A DNA stretch of 34,122 nt from Prochloraceae cyanobacterium (GTDB lineage: Bacteria > Cyanobacteriota > Cyanobacteriia > Cyanobacteriales > JASJDA01). The notes below the pieces were generated by a model. It was given only the letters and a program-made list of their open reading frames with translations, ran no database searches and was not told the DNA's origin. This document shows positions 32,421-34,122 of this stretch, in pieces. Both the position numbers and the translations under genes were made by a program. The DNA lies in assembly GCA_030065755.1 (NCBI GenBank), contig JASJDA010000097.1, positions 1 through 34,122 of the forward strand, in the 5' to 3' direction. Numbering within the stretch: the first letter of the stretch is position 1; the number at the start of each line of letters is the position of its first letter.

Positions 32421-32903
32421 ATGGAACTTAAATCAGTACCCTTAGAAATTCCTGAAGGTTGCAATCTCATTCTCGGTCAAAGTCATTTCATTAAGACAGT
32501 TGAGGACTTACACGAAGTAATGATAGGAACTTCAGGAGAAGTAAAATTTGGTTTAGCATTCTGCGAAGCATCGGGAGAATGTTTGATTAGAGTGTCGGGA
32601 AATGACGACACATTACAAAAAGTGGCTACTGAAAATGCAGAAGCGATCGCCGCAGGACATAGTTTTATTATTCTACTCCAAAACGCATACCCGATAAATT
32701 TCCTCAATGCCATCAAACAATGTCAGGAAGTCTGTACGATCTACTGCGCTACTGCAAATCCTGTAGAAGTAATTATCGCCCAGACAGAACAAGGACGAGG
32801 AATTCTTGGGGTGGTAGATGGTTTTGCTCCTAAAGGTGTAGAAACTTCTGAAGATATGAACGCACGTCGGGAACTTCTGCGTAAAATTGGGTACAAACTA
32901 TAA
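32421..32903 (+). CDS. Adenosine-specific kinase family protein (PF04008-like)
   Basis: A 160-residue soluble protein that matches the family called adenosine-specific kinase: an N-terminal strand (LKSVPLEIPEGCNLILGQSHFIKTVEDL begins the fold), KFGLAFCEASG at about 42-52, the SGND stretch, and the conserved GRGILGVVDG at 124-133. The family name derives from structures of archaeal proteins that bind adenosine and AMP; the physiological role in cyanobacteria is untested. It is unrelated to PfkB-type adenosine kinase. The M48 protease gene begins 23 bp downstream, so the two are probably co-transcribed. Confidence 0.8.
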   Translation: MELKSVPLEIPEGCNLILGQSHFIKTVEDLHEVMIGTSGEVKFGLAFCEASGECLIRVSGNDDTLQKVATENAEAIAAGHSFIILLQNAYPINFLNAIKQCQEVCTIYCATANPVEVIIAQTEQGRGILGVVDGFAPKGVETSEDMNARRELLRKIGYKL

Positions 32904-32926
32904 CAACAAAACTAAACCTAAGTAAA

Positions 32927-33916
32927 ATGCCTACCTACACCGGAATTTCCAGCGAAGCCTTCAAACATCCCCTCGATCGTCAAGCAGAAGAAGCCTTACG
33001 TAGCGTACCAGGCTTCGATCTTCTTTCCCGCAGTTTCTTAGAATATCTCTACGAACGCCCCCAGCAAGTGTTTCTGTTGGGTAATAATCTTAAAGCAGGA
33101 CCCCGTCAATATTCTACTGTCTACGGTATGTTTCGCGAATGCGTGCGGGATTTAGATATTTCTCCAGAACCTACTTTATACGTCAATCAAAGTTACCAGG
33201 TTAACAGTTATGCCCTCGGCGGACACGAATTGACCTATATTGTCATTAACACTGGGTTATTAGAATTGCTCGACGAAACAGAAATTCGGACAGTATTAGC
33301 CCACGAATTAGGACATATTAAATGCGACCATACCGTTTTAATTCAGATGGCAATTTGGGCAATGGGAGCCGCTTCTATGCTGGGAGACTTGACCTTAGGG
33401 TTAGGAAAATTAATTACTTCTGGTTTGATTTTTGCCTTTTACGAGTGGCGACGCAAAGCAGAATTATCAGCCGATCGCGCAGCTTTATTAGTAATGAACG
33501 ATCTCAATCCAGTTATGCAAACAATGATGAAACTTGCTGGTGGTAGTAGCAAGTTTCTCAATGAGTGTAATCTCGATGAGTTTATGCGTCAATCTCAGGA
33601 CTATCAGGAACTAGACCAAGATACTTTAAATCAACTCTACAAGTTCTTAATTTATAATGGCGGCGGAGGTACTTTTTTGAGTCATCCTTTTCCTGTAGAA
33701 CGATTGCAATATCTTCGGGAATGGTCGCGATCGGAAGAATATCGCCAAATCCTGAAAGGAAACTATCAAAGAGTAGGAGAAAAAGGTTCAGTTGACGTAA
33801 ATTATAATGATAAAAGTGATAAAAATGAGTCTGAAGTAGAACAGTTACAAAGTCAAATAAAAGATTTACAAGATGAAATTAATCGCATAAAATCTCGGAA
33901 AAATTCCGATCAATAA
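32927..33916 (+). CDS. M48-family zinc metallopeptidase
   Basis: A 329-residue protease. The zinc motif is HELGH (126-130) and the third ligand is E179 in RKAELSADRAAL, the typical M48 second motif. A hydrophobic stretch at about 139-171 lies between the two motifs as in HtpX/Ste24 relatives, but the N-terminus has no membrane segment, so it is of the soluble or loosely bound M48 type common in cyanobacteria. The last 30 residues form a charged coiled coil (VEQLQSQIKDLQDEINRI). Probably involved in protein quality control; substrate unknown. Same operon as the preceding gene. Confidence 0.88.
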   Translation: MPTYTGISSEAFKHPLDRQAEEALRSVPGFDLLSRSFLEYLYERPQQVFLLGNNLKAGPRQYSTVYGMFRECVRDLDISPEPTLYVNQSYQVNSYALGGHELTYIVINTGLLELLDETEIRTVLAHELGHIKCDHTVLIQMAIWAMGAASMLGDLTLGLGKLITSGLIFAFYEWRRKAELSADRAALLVMNDLNPVMQTMMKLAGGSSKFLNECNLDEFMRQSQDYQELDQDTLNQLYKFLIYNGGGGTFLSHPFPVERLQYLREWSRSEEYRQILKGNYQRVGEKGSVDVNYNDKSDKNESEVEQLQSQIKDLQDEINRIKSRKNSDQ

Positions 33917-33932
33917 ATAGTGAGAGGGAGCA

Positions 33933-33972
33933 GGGGAGAGGGGGAGAGGGGGAGAGGGGGAGAGGGGGAGAG
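33933..33972. repeat. (GGGGAGAG)5 tandem repeat
   Basis: Five perfect copies of an 8-mer directly after the protease gene. Because each unit ends in G, runs of five G repeat every 8 bases, so the plus strand could form a G-quadruplex. Similar G- and A-rich low-complexity blocks are common in intergenic cyanobacterial DNA. Confidence 0.85.
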
Positions 33973-34020
33973 AGTAATAAACAAACAGCTAACAGCAATC
34001 AGCTAATAGCCAACCACTAA

Positions 34021-34122
34021 CTACTTTTGATTGTCTGTATCGTTAATATAATTCATTAAAATTTTTGCTTCTTTTTGAGGAATACCTATATCGATCAGAT
34101 CGTCTAAATCGGCACCTTTACC
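34021..34122 (-). CDS. C-terminal end of a gene that runs off the window
   Basis: On the minus strand the frame is open from the window edge to TAG at 34021-34023. The 33 residues seen (DLDDLIDIGIPQKEAKILMNY is too long to be chance-like in this context; begins GKGADLDD) form an acidic, helical protein tail ending in NDTDNQK. No family can be recognised from this length. It is convergent with the protease gene. Confidence 0.5.
   Translation of the reverse strand, partial: GKGADLDDLIDIGIPQKEAKILMNYINDTDNQK

Noticed and set aside
1-34122. CRISPR array, tRNA or rRNA genes
   Set aside because: No regularly spaced repeats with unique spacers and no tRNA- or rRNA-like conserved segments were seen on either strand.
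1-34122. Frequent CGATCG/GCGATCGC sites as regulatory sites
   Set aside because: These are HIP1-type sites spread throughout cyanobacterial genomes, inside genes as well as between them.

Overview
The window comes from a cyanobacterium. The evidence is a psb30 (ycf12) photosystem II gene, many CGATCG/GCGATCGC (HIP1-type) sites, a COP23-type exported protein, split GDT1-type exporters and the multidomain kinase/GGDEF/EAL style typical of larger cyanobacterial genomes. Base composition is AT-rich. I cannot place it to genus.

Layout. 1-2000 holds the C-terminal part of a large exported subtilisin-like protein, cut off at its 5' side next to an IS-end-like hairpin. 2279-3346 (minus) is a membrane-anchored Ser/Thr kinase homologue whose catalytic residues are substituted (pseudokinase). 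3767-4171 (minus) is a single-domain response regulator. 4172-5015 is a gene-poor stretch with an inverted-repeat element and a gene remnant. 5371-9266 is a plus-strand cluster of a COP23-type exported protein, two exported trypsin-like proteases and an intact receptor-like Ser/Thr kinase, the close paralogue of the pseudokinase. The 3' end of this kinase carries a frame-shifting 85-bp tandem duplication. 9598-11160 has a membrane zinc-ribbon protein followed by mobile debris: an orphan ribbon-helix-helix gene with hairpins, an 87-bp MITE and a decayed solute-binding-protein tail. 11173-16508 encodes two paralogous hybrid histidine kinases; the second has Glu where the phospho-acceptor His should be.

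16535-22904 is mostly housekeeping on the minus strand: a two-gene GDT1-type Mn/Ca exporter, a Cys-cluster protein, recJ, a DoxX / ECF-sigma / anti-sigma operon and a methyltransferase; psb30 sits alone on the plus strand. 23614-26224 is a two-gene cassette: a haem-oxygenase-like putative diiron oxidase and a FOXRED2-like flavoprotein with an added C-terminal MshEN-like domain. Tail to tail with it, 26284-32103 encodes a 1939-residue Ser/Thr kinase-AAA-GAF-GGDEF-EAL protein. The window ends with an adenosine-specific-kinase family gene, an M48 metalloprotease and a cut-off gene.

Two themes stand out. First, there are two separate active/degenerate pairs of paralogous signalling kinases within 14 kb, which suggests dead kinases are kept as partners or regulators of their intact sisters. 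Second, a predicted redox pair carries a c-di-GMP-receptor-like tail and converges on a gene whose product should make and degrade c-di-GMP. Both readings rest on motifs seen in the translated sequence; activity and interaction are inferred.
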